The notes: generated by a model not told the origin, from the letters alone. Positions 1 to 12,345 are shown, numbered from the stretch's first letter. The stretch is 64,000 bases of DNA from Oreohelix idahoensis (GCA_024509875.1 JAMPIV010005037.1:116001-180000), one strand, 5' to 3'. Made by a program: numbers and translations.

Positions 1-30
1 TAAACTTGTTTTATCTTTTGTATATGCATT

Positions 31-262
31 TTGAGCGTTGGACTGACAGTGGTTAGAGCGCTGAATTCTCGCAGCAAACGTCCCGGGTTCGATTCACGGT
101 ATCGACACGCCCCAGTCCACCCAGCTGTACATGGGTACCTGACTTCGCTCTTGAGTTATGGAATGACAGGCAGACATGATAGGAACTGGTCATCCCAACT
201 CTCGATGCTGGACCTAGTATAGTGAAGTCTCTAACACGTTACGGCAGTATCTGTTATGAGTC
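31..262 (+). mobile_element. tRNA-derived SINE, family A (near full length)
   Basis: The head carries polymerase III promoter elements like those of a tRNA: an A-box-like TGGTTAGAGCG near 50 and a B box GGTTCGATTC at 86-95. A shared body follows with the marks ctgacttcgctcttgagtt and gtgaagtctctaacac, then ggcagtatctgttatgag and a tail resembling accttgacctt. Related copies occur at 35040-35312, 55861-56040 and 60126-60362 (all minus). Pieces lie at 26510-26640, 50280-50345 and 53668-53769 with 54415-54465. It is not a functional tRNA: only the promoter half is tRNA-like and a body of more than 150 bases follows. Confidence 0.8.
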
Positions 263-263
263 T

Positions 264-1570
<1,307 letters not shown>

Positions 1571-1617
1571 TGATTAAAACACTGAAATTGCAATGAAGAA
1601 AAACCAAAAAAAAACCA

Positions 1618-1750
<133 letters not shown>

Positions 1751-1764
1751 GTATAGTTCCCGGC

Positions 1765-1990
1765 GGTTTCTTATGAGACAAGAAAAGAATAGAACTTCCA
1801 CTCTTTCTGGCATGTCGTATGAGGCGACTAATATGAAGTTGTGCATGAGACTGGCAACCTCATCACATAAGATAAAGAGCTATATAAACCATCTCTGCAA
1901 AAACTCATGAATACTTTCATGCAGACTCCCTTGCAAGGGGACCAACCCCAGTGACTCCATGCTCCATATAGGGTGAAAAATGGAATGAAA
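1765..1990 (+). mobile_element. SINE family C body copy
   Basis: Blocks shared with other positions include gagacaagaaaagaatagaa, ggcatgtcgtatgaggcgac and taatatgaagttgtgcatga. It ends with tcatgcagactcccttgcaa and ccccagtgactccatgc. Related copies are at 42300-42560 (+), 49170-49310 (+), 56450-56575 (+), 59940-60110 (-) and 63120-63275 (-). No tRNA-like head is seen in this copy. The family is therefore defined only by its repeated body. Confidence 0.6.
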
Positions 1991-1999
1991 TATATATAT

Positions 2000-3739
2000 G
2001 TGACGAAATGGACGACCTCTTCATGATCTCTGTTTCACTCCGACAGGATCAGAGACATATTTTGTACTGATTTTTATTTGTGTACTTTTAAAAGTGCCAA
2101 TTTCTTCTCATTATCGGCTAAGGAGCAAGTAGTTTGTATGTTCAAACATTTGTGACACTCCTTGCAGAAAATGTTTATCCCAGCCTGCGAGAAGCAACTA
2201 GATAAGATGAGCGCCGCGTGTTTAGATTGAACCGCTGATAAGACGACTCGTTTGGTAACCCAGATGGGCAGACACGGAGTTTTTGCGTACTCATACGACA
2301 GATAACGAGTGTAATGAAGTCTGACTCATATCTCGGCATCATTCAAATATTATCACCGTACAAACCTCGTGGATGTAACTAACCAATGAAAAGCCAGCTT
2401 GGTATAAATAGGGTCGGAAGATCGCTAGACATGGAGGAAACGAAAGTTTAGATGTTAAGGATATTTCGGAAGGCAGTGTGCTACTAATCATGGAATACCT
2501 AGATAAAGAAGGACCCAATTCGATAATAGGGATCATTAGCTTCAGGCAGATAGCAATAGATTCACTGGATGTGTTGTAGAGCCGAAGCTATTATGAATAG
2601 AAGACAGTGGAACATGAACCATGTTGTGTTTTTCACAGTTTCGGCTGCTCCAGTGAATAGTCGAATAAACAATAGGATAAAGTTGATATCTATAGTGATA
2701 GAGCTCATTCATATGAGTAAAATAAGCCTAAGATGGAGGAAATCGGTGCAGAAAGAAGGATTCCAAAATTATTTTGGATTTACTATCTTAGCACATCTTG
2801 CCTTGCCTACGCGATTTTGGATGCATGCAAACGTACCTTGGTCCAGTTGCCACCTTGTACATCCGTAAGGCCATGTGTGACACACTCGCCGCCTATTTTA
2901 AACTACAGAAACAGAGCACAAGCAGTTATAACAAATCCGTTGCCATCTGCAGAAGTGTGAGCAGACTGTGTAACCATTAAAAGACTGTCTGTGATTGAGG
3001 GTAAGCGAGATGTTAATTAAATATATATATATACGTAAATATATTATCAATGTGTGTTAAAGAAATAATGGCATGTGTAGAATCATTGGGCTATTTCTGG
3101 AGGGAAACCCGAAGTGTGTTAGTTTAGTTCAATTGTGCAATAATTATATAGAACGAATGGATTGAGCAGGTTGGTTGTGGAAAGCGTTTTAAAGATATTA
3201 TGCTTGCTGGAAAGGACTATCCAAACTGGAGGAAGGAATGACTATAACAGATTGATTTTCTGTATTATTTGATATATGACACAATAATTACCATAAGGCC
3301 TATATGATTTTGTTGAAACAAATCATGGACAGAACTGAAACAAGTGAATTATTGAACTAGTGTGCTATAACTTGAACGAATTGTGTTATTCATGACTTAC
3401 TGTGTCTCTTGTGGTTAACCACAGCTTGTCTCAACTATCTCATACCACCTCCTGTCTGTATATGGAGACAATGAGCGATACTACGTAGGTTTTATATATT
3501 GTTTCAGGTTATATCCTGCCCTGTGTGTCATATACAATCTCTAGTGACCAAGTCAGCAATTAGATGCTCACGTTTGTCAGACCCTTTGCCAGTATTAACT
3601 GTGTCATCTTGACGAGTGGAGGACCCGCGGTGGTGGGATTCTATCCAATCATACTGCTGTACGAAGCCTAGGAAGACTTTGTTTCAGATACGTAGCTCAG
3701 TGTTGGGCTACTCTTCAATTTTCAAACAACACCAAATTA
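2000..3739. other. No recognised gene or element
   Basis: Unique-looking sequence of mixed composition with only short frames (up to 99 residues, none with a recognisable domain) and a small (AT) run near 3022. No terminal repeats or target duplications were seen. Confidence 0.5.
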
Positions 3740-4004
3740 ACCCACCTACGAATAGACTCTGCCATCACCGGTGTCAACACCTTGTCGAGGTATGGCGGCT
3801 TGCGTACCCTGATTACCCCCATAGCTATGCCAGCGGGAGTTTTAGTCCTGGATGGTTCTACCAAGCTGGACAGGTTTGCGCTGGCAGGGATCAGACTAAT
3901 GCAGACACCCTGGTCCTCCAGGTTGGAGGTTTTAGCATAGGGCTGACACCACTTTCTTTGTAAAAAGAAATGAAGTTAGGGAAACGACAACAAATGAACA
4001 AACT

Positions 4005-4916
4005 TTGCTGCGGGACGGACATCCGAAGTCTGAGGCTCGTATGACTGTCAGTGGTGAAAGCCGAAAGGAAGCCACTGACACGAAAACGGACGTCCTGACC
4101 GCAAAACGTGAAACAAGAATAGGACTTTGGAATTTCAGGACAATGAACGAGACGGGTAAACTAAAACAGGTCACAGCAGAAATGATAAACTATAGATTAC
4201 ATATTCTAGGGATAAGCGAGAGCAGATGGACAGGGGCAGGGAAAGTTAAAACAGCAACAGGAGAAACAGTACTTTACTCTGGAAGAGAGGATGGACAGCA
4301 CAACGAAGGTGTAGCCATTATTCCACAGAAAGGAATAGAAAGGACATTACTGGAATGGAAACCCATCAACAACAGATTGATAAGAATACGAATGAGAGGG
4401 AGATTCACCAACACTACAATAATACAATGCTACGCACCAACGAGTGACAGCGATGAAGAGGTCAAGGATGAATTCTATCAACAACTGCAGAAAGAAATGG
4501 AAGACACACCTAGATATGATCTTATCGTAGTAATGGGAGACTTCAATGCGAAAGTTGGAGCACACAATGCATATAATGAAAGAGTAATGGGGAAATGCGG
4601 CAGCGGAACAGCAAACGAAAATGGGGATAAATTAATAAGTTTCTGTAGCATTAACAACCAGGTCATTGGAGGAACACTTTTCCCACACAAAGAAATTCAC
4701 AAATTAACATGGGAATCACCAAATGGTCGGGACAGAAACCAGATAGACCACATCATGATTAATGGTAGATGGAGACATGCGTTACAAGATGTGAAGGTAA
4801 GAAGAGGCGCAGATGTGGGAAGTGATCACTATTTAGTAGTAGCAAAACTGAATGTGAAACTCAGAACGGCTGGACCAACTGTAACTACACAGAAAAGGTT
4901 TACATCAGCAAATTGA
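4005..4916 (+). pseudogene. LINE APE-type endonuclease domain
   Basis: This 303-residue frame reads as the endonuclease that nicks target DNA for target-primed reverse transcription. Apurinic-endonuclease family landmarks are in order: the start of the fold at RIGLWNFRTMN (residues 38-48), the metal-binding glutamate E72 in GISESRWTG, the D179/N181 pair in MGDFNAKVG, D248 in QIDHI and the terminal S273-D274-H275. All expected catalytic residues are present, so the domain itself looks intact. The start codon is the first in the frame; part of the first 35 residues may be leader. The frame stops just before the next frame begins, where an indel near 4900 breaks what should be a continuous polyprotein. 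Confidence 0.88.
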
Positions 4917-5866
4917 AGGACTCCCTTACAAGAAAAACTTTTGCGGCTGATATAAAGAAGCGATATCATTTTGCCAAAAGTCAGGAAAAGACATTGACTG
5001 ATGATATAGACCAGAAATTCAACACCATTTCAACAATATACAAGGAAAGCAACAAATCATGCTTGGGATTCCAGGAAAGGAAGAAGGAAGACTGGATAAC
5101 ACCAGAAACATTAAACACCATAACAATGAGAAAGGAAATGAAAAGAAAGAAAACAGAAGCGAAGTCCCCCAGGTTGAAGGAACTATATAGCGAACAGTAC
5201 AGTCAGCTGGACAAGGCAGTTAAACGCCACACCCGGGCCAACAAAAGGAATATCCTAGACGATCTTGCAAGACAGGCAGAAGAGGCAGCACTGAGAAATG
5301 AACAAAGCACAGTAAACAAAATAACTAAATTCATCAGCGGAAAACGAGGTGCAAACAATATTACATTAGTAAGAGATAAGCAAGGAAATCTCATCACGAC
5401 AGCAGAGGGACAGGAAACAAGATGGGCAGAGCATTTCAGAGAAACTCTGAACAAGGAACCACCAGAGACACAATTGAATGTTCCTGAGGCTGAAAACGAT
5501 CTAGATGTTAATACAGACATTCCACGAAAAGAAGAAATCATCACAGCAATCAAAGGGTTAAAGAATGGAAAAGCTCCTGGCCATGATAACTTAAATGCAG
5601 AGCTATTTAAGACAGACCCTGAGCTAGCAGCAAAACTATTAGAACCACTATTTGCACAAGTCTGGAAAACAGAGACAACACCAACGGAGTGGAACAAAGG
5701 AATAAGTGTCAAATTGCCCAAGAAGGGAGATCCTGCAGACTGCAATAATTGGAGAGGAATCACTCTCAGTTCCCAGCAAAATACTAGGCAGGATAATTAT
5801 ACAGAGAATTTCAAAAGCAGTAGACCACAAACTGAGGAAAGAACAAGCAGGATTGAGAAAGAATAG
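4913..5866 (+). pseudogene. LINE linker and amino-terminal reverse transcriptase region
   Basis: This 317-residue frame overlaps the endonuclease frame by four bases because of a one-base frameshift. The first 200 residues are a lysine-rich linker of the kind found between endonuclease and reverse transcriptase. The reverse transcriptase starts around KGLKNGKAPGHDNLNAELF and continues through KLPKKGDPADCNNWRGITL, matching fingers motifs of non-LTR enzymes. A second frameshift near 5780 makes the last 30 residues out of register. The true continuation runs in the frame that ends at 5909. Confidence 0.85.
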
Positions 5867-5925
5867 AAGCTCTGTAGATCATATATTTACCCGCAGGAAC
5901 ATTATATAGTAGTGCTCAGAATGGC

Positions 5926-6637
5926 AAAGACAGCTGTACATTAATTTCGTTGATTTTAAAAAGGCTTTTGACAGTATACATAGGGACAGTTTACGGAAAA
6001 TACTGAGGGCTTATGGAATTCCAAGCTGCATAGTGTCAATCATAACTATGCCAACTTTACGTGTAGCATTGGGCAGAGCAACCTAACCTTTGAGGTGAAG
6101 ACAGGAGTACGACAGGGATGCCCCTTATCAACCACTCTATTTTTAACAGTCATAGACTGGGTGATGCGCCAGACAACAGAGGGCAGTCCAAGAGGAATAA
6201 GATGGACTACATTTTCTACATTGGAAGATCTGGAATATGCAGATGACATTGCACTGCTAGCACATTTACATCAACACATCCAGGAAAAAACGGATAGACT
6301 TAATAAGTATAGCCAGCAGGTGGGCTTGAACATCAATCCAAAGAAGTCAGAGGTCACGACGCTCAATGTGAGCAACCCTGCGCCCATATCAGTAAGGAAT
6401 CAGCAACTGGAACAGACAGACACCTTCACATACCTAGGATGCATAGTAACACCAGATGGCGTAGCAAGCAAAGACATAAACAACAAAATGAACAAAGCAA
6501 GAACAGCCTTTTTTAGTCTAAATAACATCTGGAAGTCCTCTCAGCACAGCACAAGCGCAAAATTAAGATTACATCAGAGCTTTAAATTAATATTAGACAA
6601 ACATAAAGGTATGTTTTCAGGCACTCGTAAGAAATAA
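5926..6637 (+). pseudogene. LINE reverse transcriptase catalytic region
   Basis: Reverse transcriptase motifs continue here across several frames: FVDFKKAFDS (first catalytic aspartate) near 5945-5975, GVRQGCPLS near 6107 and EYADDIALLAH (the YADD active site) near 6232. These are followed by the thumb-like FTYLGCIV near 6425. The catalytic aspartates are visible, but a disruption before 6095 and the breaks upstream prevent one reading frame. The LINE sequence stops being recognisable after about 6590. The frame then runs into the inserted segment, so its last residues are not LINE. Confidence 0.85.
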
Positions 6638-6654
6638 AGAAGTAGAACACTTGG

Positions 6655-6790
6655 ACAACAGAAAAACACGTGAGTGGCTTACCCAGGGTTCGAACCCCGT
6701 ACCTTCCGTACGACAACTCCGCCTAGCTATCAAGCGAATCACACTGACCCCACGGCCAGCTAGGCATCCCCAAAAAAAGATGCTTTGCTG
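6655..6790 (-). mobile_element. tRNA-like SINE fragment
   Basis: Read on the minus strand this shows a strong B box inside ggggttcgaaccctggg, preceded by a tRNA-head-like stretch (gcctagctggccgtgggg). It lacks a full cloverleaf and sits in transposon-derived DNA. A SINE head is more likely than a working tRNA gene. Confidence 0.45.
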
Positions 6791-7309
6791 GCTATTTATC
6801 AGTACGAAACACACAAGATAACACCGGAAGTATACAGTGGGCAACTCAGCCCTTAAATGACGCAATCACTTCTGTTGTTCTCCTATTTCATTGTTTGTTC
6901 AGTGCGAATATCATTCCTCATAAATACATGGAGAACTCTTCCTCATAGGAGAGTAGTTAGTATAATGCGAATACAATCAATAAAACATGGCATGCAGACC
7001 AACCTTCAAGTCAAATGACGAATGCGGTAAGTCCTTCATACCGAGTCCAATATATACATTTATTTGACAAGACATGTGAAGAACATCATATGGTGATTCA
7101 TCAATATAAGAATTGTACATCTGCATTAGTCAATGGGAATCCATAATACCGTCACTCTTCCAGTCAAATAAGGATCCTGATGAATTCTTTTAGGCAAAAA
7201 TGTTCAAACGTTTACGTTGGAAAGAAATGTCATTTATCCCAGCATCCAAGAATTAAGTGCACATAGGATAATAAGTTCGACTTGTCGTCAGATATTGTTC
7301 CATGACTGT

Positions 7310-7822
7310 TCAACGAATATTCATATATTGTTGACCATTGTGGTAGTTTGTTTGAGGTGAATAATTTCTATCTCGTGATCTACCTCTGTTGAACTCATTT
7401 TTATTGTTGAAATCATTATTATGTCCCTTCTGAAAGTTAACATTGTGATTTCTTTGGAACCTACTTCTGTCTACACTGTGATGTCTTTGTTTGTTATTAT
7501 GATTGTAGGCCATATTAGACGCCACAGGTAGAGGTTCTCTTAATGAGGAGTTAGAAATGGTTGCATTCGGATGTGCCGAACAGTAGTTTAAAGAAATTTT
7601 TTCTAACTCGTCGATAGTACCTGGTTTACGCTCCTGCAAATATGCAAAAAATGGCTGGCTAACCGAAGATAATACCTTATCCCGTAGTAGTAAATCAACT
7701 AATTTGTCGTATGATTTGTTGACTTCTGCCAGTTCAACCCATCTATTAAATGTATTGCGTATGTTCGCAATGAATCCTGCAAAATCTTTTGGAGATTCAG
7801 GTAAAATTTCCTTAAATTTCAA
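7310..7822 (-). pseudogene. Ty3/gypsy gag, carboxy-terminal part
   Basis: This 170-residue frame continues the gag frame upstream on the same strand after a one-base frameshift. Its start (KFKEILPESPKDFAGF) and the following WVELAEVNKSYDKLVDLLL resemble the gag capsid-like region that packages element RNA. The last 60 residues are rich in Asn, Arg and His, like a basic nucleic-acid-binding tail, but no complete CCHC zinc knuckle is present. No protease or polymerase follows on this strand, so the element is truncated. Confidence 0.65.
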
Positions 7823-8463
7823 CCTACAGTGTTCCTCGTCCAGGTGAACCTTCGTAAAAGCAAGGACTTAATAGCACCGTAGTTATTTGCTATTGATGGG
7901 TCAGCATTTTGAGAAGCCGTCAATGGTTCTCCAACCAAGAATTCATTTAACTTGAGTACCCATGACTCTTCAGGCAAATGATTTGTTTTGCAGGTCTGTT
8001 CAAAACGTGACAGGAACGATGAAAGGTCGTCCACGTTTAAGTTGAGAGTGGGTAATTTAAAGTTGTAGAAATGTTTAGTTTGGCTGGATGACGATCCATT
8101 TTGTGCGTTATTATTCTGGTTTGCATCAGCACTTTGTGCTTGTAATCTTGCTGTCTCCAATTTAATACGCGCCAATTCCATTTCTTGTTGTAAAATAATT
8201 TCCTCTCGTTTAAATTTATTCTCTTCTTCCTGTTTGGTAATTGCTCTTTGCTCTTCTCTTTCACGTTGAGCAATCTCTCTTAATCTATTTTCCTTGGCAA
8301 TTTGCTTCATCTCACGTTCCTCCTCCTCTTTCTTTAATGCAGCCTTTTGTTCCTCTATTTCTGCTTTATGTTTTTCCAGTTCTGCCTCAGCAAACTGACG
8401 AAGTTCTTGAGATTTATAACCATATTCCTTACCAATTTTAACGAAATGGTCTATAGTAAGCAT
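7819..8463 (-). pseudogene. Ty3/gypsy gag, amino-terminal coiled-coil part
   Basis: A 214-residue frame whose residues 25-100 are a highly charged Lys/Glu/Arg coiled coil, followed by a linker and FKLPTLNLNVDDLSSFLSRF. That layout (coiled coil, linker, capsid-like domain) matches the gags of the other gypsy elements here at 17954-18751 and 32378-32880. The frame ends where a one-base shift moves the reading into the neighbouring frame. The start ATG at 8463 is followed by LTIDHFVKIGKEYG, like the start of the gag at 32378. Confidence 0.7.
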
Positions 8464-8595
8464 TTTGACTTTTATATGGTAAGTAATTATTGGTAATTAC
8501 TGATTAAAATAGTCAATAGTAGCTTCAGAGTAATTATTATACTTACTCAACTTAGGAATATTCAATATAAATAATCACAATAGTACTGAACTCTT

Positions 8596-8994
8596 ATGTG
8601 TGTGTTTTCTGTGCTTCTCTATGGTGCGGAATGCTTGAGAGTTACAGAGAAGGAAATGTCGAAATTGTCCTCTTTTCACACAACATGCCTAAGAAAAATT
8701 CACCGAAACTTTTGGCTGAATACCATCACCAACCAAGATCTGCTTACTCGGAGCAAGCAAGAGGACATGCACACCATCATAGCTGGGAGACGCTGGAGCT
8801 GGGTTGGCTATGTCCTCAGAAGAGACCCCGATGCCATCACAAGAACAGCTTTGCTATGGACCCCTGAAGGAAAACGAACGATAGGCCGACTAAAAACAAC
8901 TTGGCGGAGGACTGTGGAGGCTGAGATGCAAAGAATGAACCAGAGTTGGGGCACTGTACGAAGGATGGCCACCGACCGAGCAAAGTGGAATTAA
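8596..8994 (+). pseudogene. LINE carboxy-terminal domain
   Basis: The frame begins within VLLYGAECLRVTEKEMSKL and continues through FHTTCLRKIHRNFW, DLLTRSKQE and the basic PEGKRTIGRLKTTWRRTVE segment. This is the usual carboxy terminus of this LINE family. It is the second half of the element whose reverse transcriptase lies at 5926-6590. The frame itself is not interrupted. The 3' untranslated tail (8995-9085) contains gttgccctacaagacgccac and ctttgacggtcggcggctaa and ends in GAA repeats. Confidence 0.85.
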
Positions 8995-9227
8995 TTTGTT
9001 GTTGCCCTACAAGACGCCACCACGCGTGATGACTACTGACGGCTTTGACGGTCGGCGGCTAAGAAGAAGAAAGAAGACGAATAGACTATGTAATGATGAA
9101 ACCTTGTGATGTATATAGAAGACATTTGACAGTCATATCAGTCATAAAGTAACATTTATATTCAAGAAAGCACAAACAATAGAGACAGATTCCATCAGGA
9201 CGCAAAGATAACAGTGAAATTGAACTA

Positions 9228-11579
9228 CAGTAGAACTCCATTTATCCGAACCCCAATTATCAGAACATCCAATTATCCGAACACTTTTTCCAGAAAAAAA
9301 AAAAAAATCAGATGCCACAGTCACGTTAGACTAAAATTCTGAATCTTTTGATGCGGCAAACTTCAAATGTGTGCGAACAATTTGTAGAGAATGGGATGGC
9401 TAATGGTCGGTCGCTTACGTACAGGAAGTCAGTTAGATCATAAAGTCAGTTAATATCTGGTTTACCAATCCAAAGTACGTGTGCGTTCTAGGTAGAACAC
9501 TGGCTAAACAGACAGTTCAACTTAAAATAATTGTGTCTGCTACTACAGCAGAATAATTTTGGTGTACAAGTATTTCTCTGTGCGATATGGCACCTTCCAG
9601 TAGGCCTAAAGCATATAAAAGGAACCGCAATGTTTTGTCAATTGAAACGAAAACAGAAATTATCAAGAGACTAGGACAAGGTGAAACTGTGTCTTCACTT
9701 GCGAGGATTTTCAATGTTGGGAAAGCTACCGTCTCTGACATCAAAAGTAACAAGGATAAAATTATGAGTTTTGCATCGAAATTTGATAGTGAAAATGGGT
9801 CGAAGAAACGTAAAACCATGAGAAATGCGAAAGATGTGAACTTGGAAGAGGCTTTGTATATATGGTTTGTGCAAAGAAGAAGCAAAGGGGAACCTATCTC
9901 TGGTTCTCTGTTGTGTGAAAAGGCACTTCAGTTCAACAATCAACTTGACGGTCCTCCTGACTTTAAGGCTAGCCAGGGATGGTTAAGAAACTTTAAATCT
10001 CGTCATGGCATACGAGAATTGGAGATTCAAGGGGAATCTTTATCTAGCGATGCAACTGCCGCTAAAAATTTTAAAGAAACTTTCTTGGCTTTTTTGGAAG
10101 AAGAAGGTTATTCACTCGATGATGTGTATAATGCCGATGAGACTGGCTTATACTGGAAATCATTGCCTCAAAAATCACTTGCATCTCAGCGCGAAGCAGC
10201 TGCCCCTGGGTTTAAAAAGTGCAAAGAGAGAGTAACAATTTTGGTAGCCGCGAATGCCAGTGGAAGTCATCGTTTACCGGTGCTAATGATCGGCAAAGCC
10301 AAAAAACCACGTTGTTTAAAGAATGTGACATGTCTCCCATTGTGTTACAAAGCACAGAAGAGTGCTTGGATGAATAGTGAAATATTTCTTGATTGGTATA
10401 CAAATCAGTTCATCCCAAATGTGAAGAGGTTGGGAGAACAAGAAAAGAAAACTGGAAAAGTAATTCTTCTACTGGACAATGCACCATCTCATCCAGAGAC
10501 GGATACATTGAATGCAGTTGATGCAAATTTTAAAGTAATTTTTCTGCCTCCCAATGTAACAGCACTGATTCAACCAGTGGATCAGGGTGTTATAGCAAAG
10601 CTTAAAAAGATGTACAAGAAGGAAGTCCTGCGTCGTTTATTGTTGGCTGAAGATGAAGAAAGTGTGGTGGCGTTTTCCAAAAAGCTTAATCTCAAAGACT
10701 GCTGCTATATGTTAGCTGATGCTTGGACCACACTGTCACAAGATAATCTCAACAAGGCTTGGAGTAGATTGCTTGGGAAAAAAGGAGGAAATGAAACTAC
10801 TGCAGTGGACACAAATGATGATTGTATAAATGAAGTTGTGGAACTGTTTCAAGCAATGCCCGGATTTTCGGACTGTGACAAAGATGATGCACACATGTGG
10901 CTAGAAGATGATAATGATTCTGGTTTTCAGTTTTTGAATGACGAAGAAATTTTGTCTTTTGTGCAAGAAGAAAACCAAATACATGTAGTGACCGATGATG
11001 AAGACTCCTCAGAAGTACACGATGTACTTGTAGATTATGAAGAAAAACCAAAACGTCGACCAAGTCCTGAAGAGGCCTTTATAGCACTAGAAACAGCGAT
11101 GGCTTGGTACGAGCAAGAAGATGACAGCTGTCCTACACAGCTTCTGCTGTTGAAGAGAATGCGGGACTTAGCAGCCAAAAGGAGACTATCCAGTTTGGTG
11201 CAAAAGAGGATTCCTCATTATTTTAAATAGTGGGCTACATCTGTGCAAGTACATGTATACGTAAGTTGCGCCTGGTTTTGAATCGTTTGTAATGTTATTT
11301 TGAAAACATTTCTCTTTCTTAACAAAAATAATTAATACAAGTAGTACATGCACTGCAGTGTAATAAAAGATTTTGGTGATACAGTGATCTAATACAGTGT
11401 GGGTATTATTATTACAGTACAAGTAAATATGTTTTATAGTGTATTTTCCTTGTGATGGTTAATTATTTTTAGAAATATGTGTACATGTACTCGATACATT
11501 ATGTAATCCAATTATCCGAACATTTGATTATCCGAACGATGCTCGGTCCCATGGGGTTCGGATAAATGGAGTTCTACTG
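9228..11579 (+). mobile_element. Complete Tigger/pogo-type DNA transposon
   Basis: Both ends carry the same 28-bp terminal inverted repeat beginning CAGTAGAACTCCATTTATCC, perfect by eye, flanked by the target duplication TA (9226-9227 and 11580-11581). Subterminal copies of aattatccgaac occur near both ends. The 2352-bp element has one long transposase frame and no internal LTR or LINE material. Intact ends, target duplication and reading frame together make it a candidate autonomous element. Confidence 0.95.
9587..11230 (+). CDS. Tigger/pogo-family transposase (Jerky-like), intact
   Basis: This 547-residue transposase would cut and paste the surrounding element at TA sites. Residues 15-60 form a Psq/CENP-B-type helix-turn-helix (IETKTEIIKRLGQGETVSSL, then FNVGKATVSDIK). 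Residues 83-142 form the second CENP-B-like DNA-binding domain (ALYIWFVQRR, then GWLRNFKSRHGI). The DDE catalytic domain follows with D184 in YNADETGLYW, D297 in LLLDNAPSH and D332 in QPVDQGV, giving 34 residues between the last two acids. The acidic tail near 420-490 is typical of the family. There is no stop or frameshift. The start at 9587 is the first ATG and gives the usual length. Domesticated Jerky-type genes share this fold, but the inverted repeats mark a transposon. Confidence 0.93.
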   Translation: MAPSSRPKAYKRNRNVLSIETKTEIIKRLGQGETVSSLARIFNVGKATVSDIKSNKDKIMSFASKFDSENGSKKRKTMRNAKDVNLEEALYIWFVQRRSKGEPISGSLLCEKALQFNNQLDGPPDFKASQGWLRNFKSRHGIRELEIQGESLSSDATAAKNFKETFLAFLEEEGYSLDDVYNADETGLYWKSLPQKSLASQREAAAPGFKKCKERVTILVAANASGSHRLPVLMIGKAKKPRCLKNVTCLPLCYKAQKSAWMNSEIFLDWYTNQFIPNVKRLGEQEKKTGKVILLLDNAPSHPETDTLNAVDANFKVIFLPPNVTALIQPVDQGVIAKLKKMYKKEVLRRLLLAEDEESVVAFSKKLNLKDCCYMLADAWTTLSQDNLNKAWSRLLGKKGGNETTAVDTNDDCINEVVELFQAMPGFSDCDKDDAHMWLEDDNDSGFQFLNDEEILSFVQEENQIHVVTDDEDSSEVHDVLVDYEEKPKRRPSPEEAFIALETAMAWYEQEDDSCPTQLLLLKRMRDLAAKRRLSSLVQKRIPHYFK

Positions 11580-11628
11580 TATATTAGTTTAAGAAATGAA
11601 CTGTATATGTGTTATATATAAATGGATA

Positions 11629-11657
11629 TTCTACTGTATATTAGTTTAAGATATATA

Positions 11658-11750
<93 letters not shown>
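11629..11750. repeat. Duplicated transposon-end segment plus (AT)n microsatellite
   Basis: The stretch ttctactgtatattagttt occurs at about 11573 (the Tigger end plus flank) and again at about 11630. A pure (AT)n run follows at about 11652-11749. The second copy has no transposon beside it. Confidence 0.85.
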
Positions 11751-11754
<4 letters not shown>

Positions 11755-12340
11755 TGACCCATAATTTTATTTGGTATTCTATTGAATTTTATTTGAAAAA
11801 TTAACAAAGAACAAAGAAGAAAAGATCTTGTACATAAATAAATTCTAAATTGTAGCCAGAGTCTTCAATGAATTATTAAAATGTGGGTTAAAGTTCTTGT
11901 TGTGTATTTAATTACCCCTAGCAGAGTTATTGACTAACTTTAGTCTGGAGAGGAAGCCATAAAAATCTAGATAGCACAGTACCATCTCATCTAGGAACCT
12001 ATACAGCTTAACTATACCTTTGATGTCGATAGACCATTACTCTTTTTAGAGAATGGGGTATTTCGTGTAAGACCAATATCTTATCTGGCACTATCGTGGT
12101 TTCATCTGATACATCTATTTGTCCAGGATAATATCACCATCATTATACCTTTCCTGTCGCTACAACGAGATTACTGTCTGTGTGATACATGTGAGAAGAC
12201 AAGTGTGACATTAGCGCTTCCGGGTCATCCTTGATATACCAACATTACTTTCTAATAAAGTAATAAGTATTACAGCTTACCCATGTTGTCATGTGTGTCT
12301 ACCGATCTGCATGTGAGACTGTATGCAAGGCATCAGATGT
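11755..12340. other. No recognised gene or element
   Basis: AT-rich sequence between an (AT)n run and the LTR element. No frame, repeat or terminal structure stands out. Confidence 0.5.
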
Positions 12341-12345
12341 CCATA
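12341..12345. other. Target-site duplication (left) of the LTR element
   Basis: The five bases ccata directly precede the left LTR and recur directly after the right LTR at 21074-21078. Five-base duplications are usual for Ty3/gypsy integrases. Confidence 0.85.

Larger units (their letters stand above)
6590..8595. mobile_element. About 2-kb insertion splitting the LINE (gypsy gag fragment plus tRNA-like piece)
   Basis: The LINE stops within the segment encoding LRLHQS and resumes at the segment encoding VLLYGAECL, which are adjacent in intact relatives. Between them lie two overlapping minus-strand gag frames (7310-8463), a tRNA-like piece (6655-6790) and about 500 bases of AT-rich unknown sequence. 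No LTR pair or clear target duplication was found at the borders. This may be a truncated LTR element or more than one event. Confidence 0.6.
3740..9085 (+). mobile_element. RTE-like APE-type LINE, broken, with a 2-kb insertion
   Basis: One non-LTR retrotransposon can be followed in order: a probable 5' leader (from about 3740-3800), endonuclease (4005-4916), linker and first reverse transcriptase part (4913-5866), catalytic reverse transcriptase part (about 5926-6590), then the carboxy-terminal domain (8596-8994) and a 3' tail ending in GAA repeats (about 9085). The two halves are separated by about 2 kb (roughly 6590-8596) holding a minus-strand gypsy gag. The same 3' tail occurs at 27510-27605 and in the small retroposons at 49648, 62216 and 62800. 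The exact 5' end was not determined. RTE-like is a clade guess from the protein style. Confidence 0.85.

Noticed and set aside
40..110. tRNA gene calls (also at 6700, 43880, 44300 and 60320)
   Set aside because: Only A and B box segments are tRNA-like, acceptor stems do not close, and each is followed by a shared SINE body.
5203..5763. 186-codon minus-strand frame across the LINE
   Set aside because: It is antisense to the plus-strand frame that carries clear reverse transcriptase motifs.
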